Positions 52,875 to 62,790 of a DNA stretch of 64,000 nt are shown one piece after another. The stretch spans positions 682,001-746,000 of the forward strand of contig NZ_CP145732.1 in the NCBI RefSeq assembly GCF_036884845.1, written 5' to 3'. Source of the DNA: Pseudomonas sp. MAG733B. GTDB lineage: Bacteria > Pseudomonadota > Gammaproteobacteria > Pseudomonadales > Pseudomonadaceae. The notes under the pieces are model-generated. The model had not been told where the DNA came from and did not search any database. It saw only the letters and a list, made by a program, of their open reading frames with translations. The position numbers were made by a program, and so were the translations under genes. The first letter of the stretch is position 1. The number at the start of each line of letters is the position of its first letter.

Positions 52875-54233
52875 TTAGCGGCGGTAAGCCGAGCCTGTGT
52901 GTTGCTCGGGCAAATGCGCCCCTTCGCGAAACAGCTTTTCCCGCAAGCTGCCGTCGTCATAAGCAGTCTTGTACGAGCCGCGCCGTTGCAGCTCTGGAAT
53001 CACCAGATCGATGAAATCCACATAGCTTTCCGGCGTGACGATTCGCGTCAGGTTGAAGCCGTCGAGACCGGTTTCGGCGGTCCACGATTCCAGCTCATCG
53101 ACCACTTGCCCGGGCGAGCCGACCACCGTGATGTAGCGTCCGCCGAGGGCGTGTTGATCCAGCAATTTGCGCCGAGTCCAGTCGTTGTTTTGCAGGTTTT
53201 TTGTGGCGGACTGGATCGCGTTGCTCTTCACGTACTGGATCGGTTCGTCGATGGCGTATTCGGAAAAATCGATCCCGGTGGACGCGGAGAAATGCGCCAC
53301 GCCGGCTTCGGCGCTGGCGTAGCTCAGGTACTCGGCGTGCTTGGCCCACGCCAGTTCTTCGGTTTCGCCGACGATCACGTTCAGGCCCATGAACACTTTG
53401 ATGTCCTCGGGGTTGCGGCCAGCTTCAACGGCGCTGGCGCGGACCTTGTCCACCTGCACTTTGGTCGACGCCTTGGTCTGGCCGCTGATAAACACGCACT
53501 CGGCATGCCGCCCGGCGAACAGCAAGCCGCGATCCGAACTGCCCGCCTGGAACAGCACCGGCGTACGTTGTGGCGACGGCTCACAGAGGTGATAACCCTC
53601 GACCTGATAGAACTCGCCCTTGTGCTCGACCTTGTGCACTTTCTCCGGCTGCGCGTAGATCCGCTGTTTCGGATCGTTCAGTACCGCGCCGTTTTCCCAG
53701 CTGCCTTCCCAGAGTTTGTAGAGCACTTGCAGGTACTCGTCGGCCTGGTCGTAACGGCGGTCATGCTCGACTTGTTCGCTCAGGCCCATGGCTTTGGCGG
53801 CGCTGTCGAGGTATCCGGTGACGATGTTCCAGCCCACTCGGCCACGGCTCAGATGATCCAGTGTCGACATGCGCCGGGCGAACAGGTACGGCGGTTCGTA
53901 GGTGAGGTTGGCGGTGAGGCCGAAGCCGAGGTTTTTGGTCACCGCGGCCATGGCCGAAACCAGCAGCAATGGATCGTTGACCGGCAGTTGGATCGACTCT
54001 TTGAGCGGTACGTCCACCGAGTTTTGGTAAACGTCGTAAACGCCGACGATGTCGGCGATGAACAAACCGTCGAACAGGCCGCGTTCGAGTAACTGCGCCA
54101 GTTCGGTCCAGTACTCGATGGTTTTGTACTGGGTCGACGTGTCGCGCGGATGCGTCCACAGGCCGTGGTTGATGTGCCCGATGCAGTTCATGTTGAACGC
54201 GTTGAGCAGGATTTTCTTTTTCGCAGCGGTCAT
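52875..54233 (-). CDS. NtaA/SnaA/DszA-family FMN-dependent monooxygenase
   Basis: 452 residues from ATG 54233. The luciferase-like TIM barrel is full length with the family start ILLNAFNMNCIGHINHGLW, then FIADIVGVYDVYQ, RVGWNIVTGYLDSAAKAMG and QAGSSDRGLLFAGRHAE. Members oxidise sulfones, sulfonates or chelators with FMNH2 from a separate reductase. Its start overlaps the upstream sfnB-like stop (TGATG), so both are made together. Desulfurisation of an organosulfur compound is the probable job. Confidence 0.9.
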   Translation of the reverse strand: MTAAKKKILLNAFNMNCIGHINHGLWTHPRDTSTQYKTIEYWTELAQLLERGLFDGLFIADIVGVYDVYQNSVDVPLKESIQLPVNDPLLLVSAMAAVTKNLGFGLTANLTYEPPYLFARRMSTLDHLSRGRVGWNIVTGYLDSAAKAMGLSEQVEHDRRYDQADEYLQVLYKLWEGSWENGAVLNDPKQRIYAQPEKVHKVEHKGEFYQVEGYHLCEPSPQRTPVLFQAGSSDRGLLFAGRHAECVFISGQTKASTKVQVDKVRASAVEAGRNPEDIKVFMGLNVIVGETEELAWAKHAEYLSYASAEAGVAHFSASTGIDFSEYAIDEPIQYVKSNAIQSATKNLQNNDWTRRKLLDQHALGGRYITVVGSPGQVVDELESWTAETGLDGFNLTRIVTPESYVDFIDLVIPELQRRGSYKTAYDDGSLREKLFREGAHLPEQHTGSAYRR

Positions 54234-55426
54234 CAAATAGTCCCCCGCAGCGGAGGATTTTCATCGTTGAGGTAGTAATTGCCGACCGCGTGATACTTCC
54301 AGCGTACCGGGTCGTGCAGGGTATGCACCCGGGCGTTGCGCCAGTGGCGATCGAGGCCATGTTCGATAAGGGTTGCCTGGCTGCCGGCCAGTTCAAACAG
54401 GGTACTGCCGGCCGCGAGGGAGATTTCGGTGCTGATTGCGCGGGCTTCGGCGACGGCAATCGAGGCGGCGGCGACGGTCTCGGCTTGGGTGTCGGCCTGG
54501 GCCTTGTCGAGGAATTCACCGGCGCGTTCCAGCAGCGCTTCGGCGGCGTGCAGACGAATGCTCAAGTGGCCGAAGCTCTTGAGGGTCAACGGATCTTCAA
54601 TGGCTTTCTCATGGGTCGCGTCGATCCACGGCCGGGTCTTGGTGCGCACGAAGTGCAGCGCGTCTTCATAGGCCGCGCGGGCGATGCCGGTGTCGATGGC
54701 GGCGTGGAGAATCTGCGCCAGCGGACCGACCGGGGTCGGGCGCTCGAACGCAGTCTGGAACGGGATCACGTCTTCGACGGCGACATACACATCTTCGAAC
54801 ACCACCGAACCGCTACCGGTGGTGCGCTGGCCGAAGCCGCTCCAGTCGTCGATAACGGTCAGGCCTTTGCTGGTGCGCGGTACGAATGCCAATTGCTGCA
54901 CGCCGTTTTCATCGATCACCGAGGTCGGGATGCGCTGAGCGTAAATCGCACCCGTGGCGTAGAACTTGCGACCGTTGATGCGATAGCCACTGCCGTCGCG
55001 GGTCAGGCGCGTGACGCGGTCGTGGGCGGTTTTGGTGCCGAGTTCGGCGAGTGCATTACCGAAACGCTGACCGGCCAACACTTCGGCATACAGGCGTTTC
55101 TTCTGCTCGGCGCTGCCGTTCACGCGTAGCACTTCCAGGGCATAAAAATGGTTCTGCGGGATCTGTCCGAGCGAGCCGTCAGCCTGACTGATCAGCGCGA
55201 TGACCTTGGCCAGCGTGACGTTGGAAACGCCCGCGCCACCGTACTCTTTCGGCACGCTGATGCCCCACAGGCCCGAGCGGGAAAACACTTCCAGCTCCGG
55301 GTGTGGCAGTCGACGTTCACGGTCGCGCAGGGCGCTGTCGCGTTTGAAATCTTCGGCCAGATCGCTGGCGACAATCAGGGCTTGCTCATCGCTGGTTAAG
55401 ACCGCGACGTGGTGAGAACTTGTCAT
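54233..55426 (-). CDS. SfnB-family sulfur acquisition oxidoreductase (copy 2)
   Basis: 397 residues with GGAGAAACAC upstream. The acyl-CoA dehydrogenase fold shows GLWGISVPKEYGGAGVSNVT, IPQNHFYALEVLR and RTTGSGSVVFEDVYV. SfnB-type proteins are flavoenzymes of sulfur starvation, likely FMNH2-dependent monooxygenases acting with DszA-like partners. About half of its residues look shared with copy 1 upstream, so the two arose by an old duplication. Confidence 0.9.
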   Translation of the reverse strand: MTSSHHVAVLTSDEQALIVASDLAEDFKRDSALRDRERRLPHPELEVFSRSGLWGISVPKEYGGAGVSNVTLAKVIALISQADGSLGQIPQNHFYALEVLRVNGSAEQKKRLYAEVLAGQRFGNALAELGTKTAHDRVTRLTRDGSGYRINGRKFYATGAIYAQRIPTSVIDENGVQQLAFVPRTSKGLTVIDDWSGFGQRTTGSGSVVFEDVYVAVEDVIPFQTAFERPTPVGPLAQILHAAIDTGIARAAYEDALHFVRTKTRPWIDATHEKAIEDPLTLKSFGHLSIRLHAAEALLERAGEFLDKAQADTQAETVAAASIAVAEARAISTEISLAAGSTLFELAGSQATLIEHGLDRHWRNARVHTLHDPVRWKYHAVGNYYLNDENPPLRGTI

Positions 55427-55449
55427 GTGTTTCTCCAGATGTCTGGTCG

Positions 55450-56691
55450 TCAGATCCAGGAATGGCGAGCCGGTAAGGTGCCGTTCAAGTGGTAGGCGCC
55501 CACGGCGTGATACTTCCAGCGCACCGGGTCGTGCAGGGTGTGCACGCGGGCGTTGCGCCAGTGGCGGTCGAGGTTGAATTCGGTGAGGGTGGCGCGGCTG
55601 CCGGCCAGTTCGAAGAGTTTTTCGCTGGCCAGCAGCGAGATCTCGGTGGTCAGCACTTTGGCTTCGGCCACGGCGATCGACGCGCGGGCAGCGGACTCGG
55701 CGGTGAGCGGCGCGGCGCTGACCTGATCGAGCACTTGCCCGGCCTTGCGCAGCAGGGCTTCGGCGGCGTGCAGCTCAATCTTCAGCTTGCCGATGTCGGC
55801 AATCACGTACAGGTCGTCACTGGCTCGTTCGACATTGGCGTCGATCCATGGTCGCGCACGGGTTTTCACGAATTCGATGGCATCGTCGATGGCGCCCCGG
55901 GCGATCCCGGCGTCGATGGCGGCTTGAATCAGTTGCGAGACGGCGCCCTGGGTATTGGGCTTGTCGTTGATCTTCCAGTTGTCTACCACCAGTTCGGCGT
56001 CGACCCGCACGTTGTTCAGCAAAATCGTGCCGCTGGCGGTGGTACGCTGACCGAAGCCGGACCAGTCATCGACGATCCGCAACCCCGGCGTGCCGCGACG
56101 CACGAAGGCCAGCACTTGCTTGTCGTCGTCATTGAGCGCCTTGACCGCGACCCAGTGCGCGAACAGCGCGCCGGTGGAATAGAACTTCTGGCCGCTGAGG
56201 ACAAAGCCATCGCCGTCGGCGGTGATGCGCGCCTTGAGTTCCAGAGTGTTTTTGGTGCCGCGTTCCGGCCCGGCATTGCCGATGCGCCAGCCATCGAGCA
56301 CGCTTTTGAACAGCTGTTTTTTCTGCGCTTCAGTGGCGCTGCCCAGCACCAGATTGAGGATGCCGAACTGGTTCTGCGGGATCTGCCCAAGGGCCGGGTC
56401 TGCCGCGGAAATGATCGCGAACACCTCGGCCAGGGTGACGAACGAAACCTGTGGACCACCGTACTCGCGCGGGATGCCAATGCTGCCCAGGCCGCTGCGG
56501 GTGAACTGTTCGATTTCCGACCACGGCAGCTTGCGCTGCTGGTCGCGTTTGGCCGCTTGCAGGCGGGCGGTTTGCGCCAGCTCATGGGCGGCCTTGATCG
56601 CTTGAGCATCGTTGCGCAGCACTTGTGCGGGCAACAACAATGGGGCGATGTCCAGATCACTCTGGACGATTGCATCTGCCAGACTGGACAT
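55450..56691 (-). CDS. SfnB-family sulfur acquisition oxidoreductase (copy 1)
   Basis: 413 residues, CAAGGAG upstream. It shares with copy 2 the blocks SIGIPREYGGPQVSFVTLAE, IPQNQFGILNLV, SGFGQRTTASGTILLNNV and the C-terminal LDRHWRNARVHTLHDPVRWK. It is the first gene of the probable operon sfnB-sfnB-dszA-metQNI. The 173 bases before it include an AT-rich stretch (TTCATAACTTATTTATAAAC) of the type seen in CysB-dependent promoters; that link is inference. Confidence 0.9.
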   Translation of the reverse strand: MSSLADAIVQSDLDIAPLLLPAQVLRNDAQAIKAAHELAQTARLQAAKRDQQRKLPWSEIEQFTRSGLGSIGIPREYGGPQVSFVTLAEVFAIISAADPALGQIPQNQFGILNLVLGSATEAQKKQLFKSVLDGWRIGNAGPERGTKNTLELKARITADGDGFVLSGQKFYSTGALFAHWVAVKALNDDDKQVLAFVRRGTPGLRIVDDWSGFGQRTTASGTILLNNVRVDAELVVDNWKINDKPNTQGAVSQLIQAAIDAGIARGAIDDAIEFVKTRARPWIDANVERASDDLYVIADIGKLKIELHAAEALLRKAGQVLDQVSAAPLTAESAARASIAVAEAKVLTTEISLLASEKLFELAGSRATLTEFNLDRHWRNARVHTLHDPVRWKYHAVGAYHLNGTLPARHSWI

Positions 56692-56864
56692 CAGTGCCGC
56701 TCCTTGGCTGCACGCAATGCCCTGGCGATCTGCACTGGGGTGATTGTGTTCCGGACCATACCTACCTCACATCTCATGGAAACGTCGCTGTGTGCGACGA
56801 ACGAAAACAAGAATGTCCGGTGGTCCGGTGCATATACCCTAAGCGTTTATAAATAAGTTATGAA

Positions 56865-57686
56865 CTAACTTTTAGGAATATATATAGAAGGGCTGCTGTC
56901 CGCTGGGCAACACTTGCACGCGTAGCAACAGCGGGACTCCGCGGCCTTGAGTTGTTCCTTCTTCGGGACGTTCAGATAGGGGTTGGCACAGCCAATCTTC
57001 AGCGTACGCGCGGGTGCCCACCGCGAGTTGTTGCCCACGCGATCGAGGATGCAGTAAGTCACCTCCAGCCGCAGGTCTTCGCCGGCCTCGACGATGATCG
57101 CCGGTGGCACCCAGACCTGAATTGGCTGGCCCACATCACCCGCCTTGAGCCGTGGCAGGTCCATTCGCACATCACCACAGCGCAGGGTGATTTCGTCGTC
57201 GGCCGCCATATTCAAATACGGCTCGATGGTCAGCGGCACGCCCCGTTTGATCTGGTTCTGATTCAGGCCCTGGCGACGAATCGTTTCGGGGATACCCACC
57301 GGCGCCAGGCTTTGGTTTTCATCGCCGTACAAGGCGGACGGCTGACCTCCGGGGCAATCGAGTTTGATCTGCACGCGCCTGGCAGCCGATACCGCCGCGC
57401 CCTGACCAATCTGCATGATCCGATAGTGAATGCGCGAAGAGCCATTGGTGATGAAGCTTTCCGGCACGCGCAACTGAACGGATCGGCCAACCTCATCGCG
57501 GGTCAGCACCCGGGAAGCAACGTAGCAGTTGTCCCAGAACAGTTCGATCAGATCGCCTTCGTCCATCGCCGGATAGGGCGGCACGTCGATCAGCAGGTGT
57601 GCGGCCGAGGTGATGTTGATACCGGTCTTGTGGGATTGCGCCACGGTCGGGGCCGCGAGTTCGCATTGGTTCGAAGTGCTTTTCAT
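56865..57686 (-). CDS. Unknown two-repeat beta-rich protein with C-terminal cysteine cluster
   Basis: 273 residues; CAAGGAG before the start. Two related beta-rich units are visible, about 25-110 and 145-235. They share a pattern of a proline-rich entry (VPPYPAMDEGDLIEL; IEPYLNMAADDEITL), DEVGRSVQLRVPESFI against AGDVGQPIQVWVPPAII, and RIHYRIM against RLEVTYCI. The last 25 residues contain CCYACKCC. No signal peptide is seen. I do not recognise the family; adhesin-like or Ig-like folds are possible. Confidence 0.72.
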   Translation of the reverse strand: MKSTSNQCELAAPTVAQSHKTGINITSAAHLLIDVPPYPAMDEGDLIELFWDNCYVASRVLTRDEVGRSVQLRVPESFITNGSSRIHYRIMQIGQGAAVSAARRVQIKLDCPGGQPSALYGDENQSLAPVGIPETIRRQGLNQNQIKRGVPLTIEPYLNMAADDEITLRCGDVRMDLPRLKAGDVGQPIQVWVPPAIIVEAGEDLRLEVTYCILDRVGNNSRWAPARTLKIGCANPYLNVPKKEQLKAAESRCCYACKCCPADSSPSIYIPKS

Positions 57687-58145
57687 GGAATCTCCTTGAA
57701 GTTTTGCAGCGAAGTCCGTTTCTGAAAATAAAAATGTGAAATGCGAGTGGAAAACAGTTAGTTACTTTGGAAGTTGATATTGAATGCGTCGATTGGAGAC
57801 TAGATAAGAGTTCGACTGAGTCAGTGTCAATGGCGTTTATTAGTTGGCTGATAAATATGGTGTTATTCAGAAAGTTCCTACGCGTAGAGGTTAATAAACG
57901 CTATCGCTGCGTGGAAATTGCCCATAAATACTGGGTCGGCCTAGGCATAAAGGCGGAGAAGGAGAGAAGAGCCTGTGGCGGGGCTAGTGAGGCGTCATAG
58001 CGTAAGTCTGTTGCGGAATATAAATATGTACCGCACGCACCGATAAATAACGATTTATGTTTTTGGAGGTTTGTTGTGTGTGGGAGGTGGGTGTGGCGGC
58101 ATGTAACTTCCTTCCGTGGAAGTTAACAAGTTTGCGAAGGGTGAT
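57687..58145. other. AT-rich stretch without a convincing gene
   Basis: This 460-base stretch is visibly richer in A and T than its surroundings. A 77-codon frame from TTG 57767 has no ribosome site and is not called. The hairpin TAACTTCC-TTCCGT-GGAAGTTA at 58104-58125 lies just beyond the tcy operon end and could stop its transcript, though no T-run follows. Confidence 0.5.
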
Positions 58146-58901
58146 TTAATTGTGGGCGTTGTTCAGGAACTTGCTGAGGAACTGTTTCGTGCGTTCTTCT
58201 TTCGGGTTGGCAAACAGCGCCTTGGATTCGCCTTGTTCGACGATCACACCCTTGTCGAAAAACACCACACGATTGGCCACGTCACGAGCGAAAGCCATTT
58301 CGTGGGTCACGATGACCATGGTGCGATTCTCCTCGGCCAGGCCGCGGATCGTCGCCAGCACTTCACCCACCAGCTCCGGGTCAAGCGCCGAAGTCGGTTC
58401 GTCGAACAGGATCACTTCCGGTTCCATCGCCAGCGCGCGGGCAATCGCCACGCGTTGTTGCTGGCCGCCCGAGAGGCGGCGCGGGTAAGCGTCTTCCTTG
58501 CCCGCCAGGCCCACCTTGGCCAACAGCTTTTTACCCAGGGCGACGGCATCGGCATGCGGGATCTTCTTGACGATGATCGGGCCTTCGATGACGTTTTCCA
58601 GAGCGGTACGATGGGGAAACAGGTTGAAGTTCTGGAACACGAAACCCACGTGCTGGCGCAAGTTGCGCACCAGACTTTGCTGCTGGTTCAACGGACGGCT
58701 GGTATCGATCTCGATATCGCCGACCTTGATCCGGCCGCTGGTGGGTTCTTCCAGGAAATTCAGGCAACGCAGGAACGTGGTCTTGCCCGAGCCGCTAGGC
58801 CCGATGATCGCCACGACCTCGCCTTCCTTCACTTGCAGATCGATGCCGTTGAGCACGACTTGACCCTTGAACTGCTTTGTCAGTTTTTCCACGACAATCA
58901 T
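58146..58901 (-). CDS. tcyN: L-cystine ABC transporter ATPase
   Basis: 251 residues, the standard size of polar amino acid importer ATPases. Walker [16 protein letters not shown], signature [15 protein letters not shown] and Walker [13 protein letters not shown] are intact. It works with the permease and binding protein genes upstream, as in the E. coli FliY-YecS-YecC cystine importer. Gap to tcyL is 4 bases. Confidence 0.92.
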   Translation of the reverse strand: MIVVEKLTKQFKGQVVLNGIDLQVKEGEVVAIIGPSGSGKTTFLRCLNFLEEPTSGRIKVGDIEIDTSRPLNQQQSLVRNLRQHVGFVFQNFNLFPHRTALENVIEGPIIVKKIPHADAVALGKKLLAKVGLAGKEDAYPRRLSGGQQQRVAIARALAMEPEVILFDEPTSALDPELVGEVLATIRGLAEENRTMVIVTHEMAFARDVANRVVFFDKGVIVEQGESKALFANPKEERTKQFLSKFLNNAHN

Positions 58902-58905
58902 GGGG

Positions 58906-59571
58906 TCAGGACTCCTGGTCGTGCCGATTGACCCGCTCTTCCAGCTTGTTCTGCAGGTGCGAAAGCACCGTGGCCAGAACCCAGTAGATCAGCGCGGCGG
59001 CAAGATACATGGTGAAAATTTCGAAGGTACGGGCGGTGATCAGCTGCGCCTGACGGAACAGCTCCGGCACCTGGATGGTGGCTGCCAGCGCAGTGTCCTT
59101 GACCAGCGAGATGAAGCTGTTGCCCAGCGGCGGCAATGCCGTGCGCATCGCTTGCGGAATGATGGCCCGGCGCAGCGTCTGCGCGCGGGTCATGCCGATA
59201 CTGGCAGCGGCTTCCCACTGACCGCGTTCGATCGAGCTGATCGCGGCGCGCAGGATTTCACAGGCATAGGCAGCCATGTTCAGCGAGAAGCCGATCAGGG
59301 CCGCCGGCAGCGGATCGAGTTCGACACCCAATTGCGGCAAGCCGTAATAGATCACGAACAGTTGCACCAGCAACGGCGTGCCGCGAAAGAACGACACGTA
59401 GATGCGGGCGATCCAGCTCACCAGCTTGAAGCGCGACAGGCGCATCAGTGCCAGGCCGAAGCCCAGCAAGAGCCCGAAGAACATCCCGCCGAGGCTCAAG
59501 ATCACCGTGTAGTACGCGCCCTTCAGCAGAAAGGGCGCGGAATCCAGTGCGAGTTGAAAAGCTTCTTCCAT
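58906..59571 (-). CDS. tcyL: L-cystine ABC transporter permease
   Basis: 221 residues with three to five membrane helices. The permease loop is [20 protein letters not shown] followed by [20 protein letters not shown], typical of the HisM/GlnP group. The start overlaps the tcyJ stop as TAATG. Confidence 0.92.
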   Translation of the reverse strand: MEEAFQLALDSAPFLLKGAYYTVILSLGGMFFGLLLGFGLALMRLSRFKLVSWIARIYVSFFRGTPLLVQLFVIYYGLPQLGVELDPLPAALIGFSLNMAAYACEILRAAISSIERGQWEAAASIGMTRAQTLRRAIIPQAMRTALPPLGNSFISLVKDTALAATIQVPELFRQAQLITARTFEIFTMYLAAALIYWVLATVLSHLQNKLEERVNRHDQES

Positions 59572-60371
59572 TATTGAGTGACGTCAGCGTTGAAGTATTT
59601 TTCCGAGAGCTTTTTCAGGGTGCCGTCGGCGCGCAGTTTGTCGATCGCCTTGTTCACCGCAGCCAACAGTTCAGGCTCGCCTTTGCGCAGGGCAATACCG
59701 GCTTCCTGACGGGAGAACGCTTCACCGGCAGCAGTGGTGTCTTTGGCTTTCTTGGCATATTCCAGCGCGGCCAGACGGTCGATCAGGATGGCGTCGATAC
59801 GGCCGACACGCAGGTCCTGGAACTTGGTCGGATCATCTTCGTAGGTGCGCACGTCAGCGGTTGGCACGTTGGCTTTGACCCACTGTTCGTAGTTGGTGCC
59901 CAGGCCCACGCCGACTTTCTTGCCACCCAGGTCGGCAGCGGACTTGATGTTCAGCTCGGCGGCCTTCTTGGTCAGCACCAGCGCCTGAATCCCGGAAACG
60001 GTGTACGGCTCGGAGAAGTCATACTTCTTCTTGCGCTCTTCGGAGATGGTCACCTGGTTGATCACCGCGTCCAGACGCTTGGATTCCAGCGCCGCGAGGA
60101 TGCCGTCCCATTTGGTCGGTTGCAGTTTGACCTTCACGCCCAGCTCTTTGGCCAGCGCTTCGGAGAACTCGACTTCGAAGCCGGTCAGTTTGCCGTCGGC
60201 GTCGACGAAGCTGAACGGTGGGTAAGTGCCTTCCAGGCCGACGTTGATCACGCCTTTGTCCTTGATTTGTTGCAGCTGCTCACCGGCAACGGCGTTGCCG
60301 ATCAGGCCGGCGCTCAGTGCCAGGCCCAGCGATCCCACCAGCAGATTACGACGTAGTGCGGAAAAATTCAT
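59571..60371 (-). CDS. tcyJ: L-cystine-binding protein (FliY-like)
   Basis: 266 residues. The signal peptide is cleaved near NAVAGEQ (about residue 30). The mature protein has the family-3 solute-binding pattern: GVINVGLEGTYPPFSFVDAD, FEVEFSEALAKELGVK and KWDGILAALESKRLDAVINQ. ACAGGGG lies before the start. Upstream (60380-60560) an AT-rich block with CTTATTCGTTAATTGCATAT on the minus strand could be a CysB-type promoter, by inference. Confidence 0.93.
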   Translation of the reverse strand: MNFSALRRNLLVGSLGLALSAGLIGNAVAGEQLQQIKDKGVINVGLEGTYPPFSFVDADGKLTGFEVEFSEALAKELGVKVKLQPTKWDGILAALESKRLDAVINQVTISEERKKKYDFSEPYTVSGIQALVLTKKAAELNIKSAADLGGKKVGVGLGTNYEQWVKANVPTADVRTYEDDPTKFQDLRVGRIDAILIDRLAALEYAKKAKDTTAAGEAFSRQEAGIALRKGEPELLAAVNKAIDKLRADGTLKKLSEKYFNADVTQ

Positions 60372-60576
60372 GACAAGCCCCTGTGTTTTCTTATGGAAGA
60401 CGCTTAAGGAAAGTTGGCAAATTCGGGAATTGGACGACTGCGATATCCTGCCCTAAAGCAGCGTATGCGTCTCGCTGCAAATTCGCCCGCGGCGTGACTA
60501 TATGATGGCGTTATTAGATTAGAAAATAATAAATTCTGTTTTTGATATGCAATTAACGAATAAGCGATGGGTCTTG

Positions 60577-60652
60577 AAAAGATCGCAGCCTGCGGCAGCT
60601 CCTACAAGGATCGGCGAACTTCTGTAGGAGCTGCCGCAGGCTGCGATCTTTT
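60577..60652 (+). repeat. REP-type inverted repeat pair, family A
   Basis: AAAAGATCGCAGCCTGCGGC plus AGCTCCTACA faces its reverse complement across about 16 bases, between dcyD and the tcyJ promoter region. Confidence 0.9.
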
Positions 60653-60657
60653 GATCT

Positions 60658-61650
60658 TTATAGAAAGTCTTTGTAGGCAAACAACGCCGGTGCCCCACCG
60701 GTGTGCAGGAAGATGATCGGGCCGTCATCGAAACGCTGGCGACCAATACCGTCCAGCAATCCTGCCATGGCCTTGCCGGTGTAGACCGGATCAAGCAGCA
60801 GGCCTTCCTGACTCGCCAGCAGCTTCACCGCCGCCAGCGTCCCGGCATTCGGCTCGCCGTAACGCGGCGCGAAATACTCGTCCCACAACTCGACTTTGAA
60901 GCTGTCCGGCAGGTTCACACCCAACAACTCGGCAGTGCGCTCGGCCAGGCCCTGTACCTTCGGCCGCTGATCTTCATCGCTGCGCGAAACCGTCACGCCT
61001 ATCACCGGCAATTCCGGCAACGCTTCGCTCAACGCCAATGCCAGACCGCTGTGAGTCCCGGCGCTGCCCGAGGCCAGGACCACTGCGGCGAAATTCAGGC
61101 CGGTATCCTTGATCTGTTCAGCCAGTTCCAGACCGGCCCGTACGTAACCCAAAGCGCCCAATGCGTTCGAACCGCCAATCGGCACCAGATACGGTTTTTT
61201 ACCGTTATTGCGCAGGCGAGCGGCCAATGCCTGCAATTGTTCGTCGGCGTTGTCGAGGTTTTCCACCAGTTCGACCTTGGCATCGAACAGGTCCAGCAAC
61301 AGCCGGTTGCCGTTGCCGACGTAATTGACGTCATCGGTGCCCAGCGGGTTTTCCAGCAATGCAACGCAACCGAGCCCAAGCTTGGCGGCGATGGCGGCAG
61401 TCTGGCGTACATGGTTGGATTGCAGCGCGCCAGCGGTGATCAAAGTATCAGCGCCCTCGGCCAGGGCATCGGCAGCGAGGTATTCGAGTTTGCGCAGCTT
61501 GTTGCCGCCCATGGCCAGTGGCGTCAGGTCATCGCGTTTGACGTACACATCGCGGCCCAGCCAGGTCGACAGGCGTTCGAGTTTTTCCAGGGCGGTGGGC
61601 TGACCGAGCAGGTCGAGGCGGTTAAAGCGGGCAAGCTGTTGTTTGATCAT
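60658..61650 (-). CDS. dcyD: D-cysteine desulfhydrase
   Basis: 330 residues from ATG 61650, the usual family length. The PLP Lys lies in [16 protein letters not shown], followed by [20 protein letters not shown], the glycine loop [17 protein letters not shown] and the C-terminal [18 protein letters not shown]. It splits D-cysteine into pyruvate, sulfide and ammonia. It lies just upstream of the cystine importer genes on the same strand, as in enterobacteria. Confidence 0.93.
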   Translation of the reverse strand: MIKQQLARFNRLDLLGQPTALEKLERLSTWLGRDVYVKRDDLTPLAMGGNKLRKLEYLAADALAEGADTLITAGALQSNHVRQTAAIAAKLGLGCVALLENPLGTDDVNYVGNGNRLLLDLFDAKVELVENLDNADEQLQALAARLRNNGKKPYLVPIGGSNALGALGYVRAGLELAEQIKDTGLNFAAVVLASGSAGTHSGLALALSEALPELPVIGVTVSRSDEDQRPKVQGLAERTAELLGVNLPDSFKVELWDEYFAPRYGEPNAGTLAAVKLLASQEGLLLDPVYTGKAMAGLLDGIGRQRFDDGPIIFLHTGGAPALFAYKDFL

Positions 61651-61840
61651 GAGTCCGTACTGGCGGTGAATGATGTCAGGACTATAGGCACGCCTATTTG
61701 TCGGGGCAACCGTCAATCGCTTATAGCTGATGGTGCTTAACACAGCACAATTGGTTCTTAATTTGCGCCGCGACCGTTGCCGTAAAGTAATCGCCGTTGA
61801 CGCGGCCAGACCTTCCGGCCGCCCGTGAGGAGTTTTTACC

Positions 61841-62767
61841 GTGAGTGAGCGTTCCAGCCATTGGCAATTGCAGACCATCGTCAGTCAGCTGCGCACGGCA
61901 CGTGACCAGTGGCGTGCACAAAACGGCCGCGCCAGCACCGAGCAGGGTGGTCGCGAGTTGCCGTCCCGGGCGGCCATGGCGGACATTCTCGAAGCCCTTT
62001 GCGGTGCGCTGTTCCCGATGCGTCTGGGGCCGGTGGACCTGCGCGAGGAAAGTGAAGACTTCTACGTCGGTCACACCCTTGATGTCGCGCTGAATGCGTT
62101 GCTGGCGCAAGCACGACTCGAATTGCGTTATGCCGCTCGCCACGGAGCCGAGGCCGAGACCGAAGTTGAAGCCAAGACCATCCAGATCATTCAGGATTTT
62201 GCCCTTGCCTTGCCGGGTCTGCGCAGCCTGTTGGATACGGATGTGTTGGCGGCCTATCACGGTGACCCGGCGGCGCGCAGCGTCGATGAAGTGCTGCTGT
62301 GCTATCCCGGCATTCTGGCGGTGATTCACCATCGTCTGGCCCACCATTTGTATCGCGCCGGGCTGCCGTTGTTGGCGCGGATCAGTGCGGAAATCGCTCA
62401 CTCGGCCACCGGTATCGACATCCATCCTGGCGCGCAGATCGGCCGCAGTTTCTTCATCGATCACGGGACCGGCGTGGTCATCGGCGAGACCGCGATCATC
62501 GGCGAGCGCGTGCGGATTTATCAGGCCGTGACCTTGGGCGCCAAGCGTTTCCCGGCGGACGAAGACGGCCAGTTGCAGAAGGGCCAGCCGCGCCATCCGA
62601 TTGTCGAGGATGATGTGGTGATTTATGCCGGCGCGACGATTCTGGGGCGGATCACCATCGGCAAGGGCTCGACCATCGGCGGTAATGTCTGGCTGACCCG
62701 TAGCGTGCCGGCGGGTAGTAACCTGACTCAGGCGAATTTGCAGCTGGATGATGGGGCGCAGAAGTAA
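61841..62767 (+). CDS. epsC: Serine O-acetyltransferase (EpsC type)
   Basis: 308 residues from GTG 61841, which has GAGGAG at good spacing. After a helical N-terminal half, the left-handed beta-helix core shows [40 protein letters not shown] and [20 protein letters not shown] with the catalytic His residues. It makes O-acetylserine, the acceptor for sulfide in cysteine synthesis and the source of the CysB inducer. Divergent from dcyD. Confidence 0.9.
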   Translation: MSERSSHWQLQTIVSQLRTARDQWRAQNGRASTEQGGRELPSRAAMADILEALCGALFPMRLGPVDLREESEDFYVGHTLDVALNALLAQARLELRYAARHGAEAETEVEAKTIQIIQDFALALPGLRSLLDTDVLAAYHGDPAARSVDEVLLCYPGILAVIHHRLAHHLYRAGLPLLARISAEIAHSATGIDIHPGAQIGRSFFIDHGTGVVIGETAIIGERVRIYQAVTLGAKRFPADEDGQLQKGQPRHPIVEDDVVIYAGATILGRITIGKGSTIGGNVWLTRSVPAGSNLTQANLQLDDGAQK

Positions 62768-62790
62768 GGCCAGATCAACCGTTGCGCCAA

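Noticed and set aside
56692..56864. A sigma-54 promoter before the sfnB genes
   Set aside because: No acceptable TGGCAC-5-TTGC site could be found by eye; the AT-rich block fits a CysB-type promoter better.
57767..58000. A 77-codon frame in the AT-rich gap
   Set aside because: TTG start, no ribosome site and no recognisable pattern; left as a gap.
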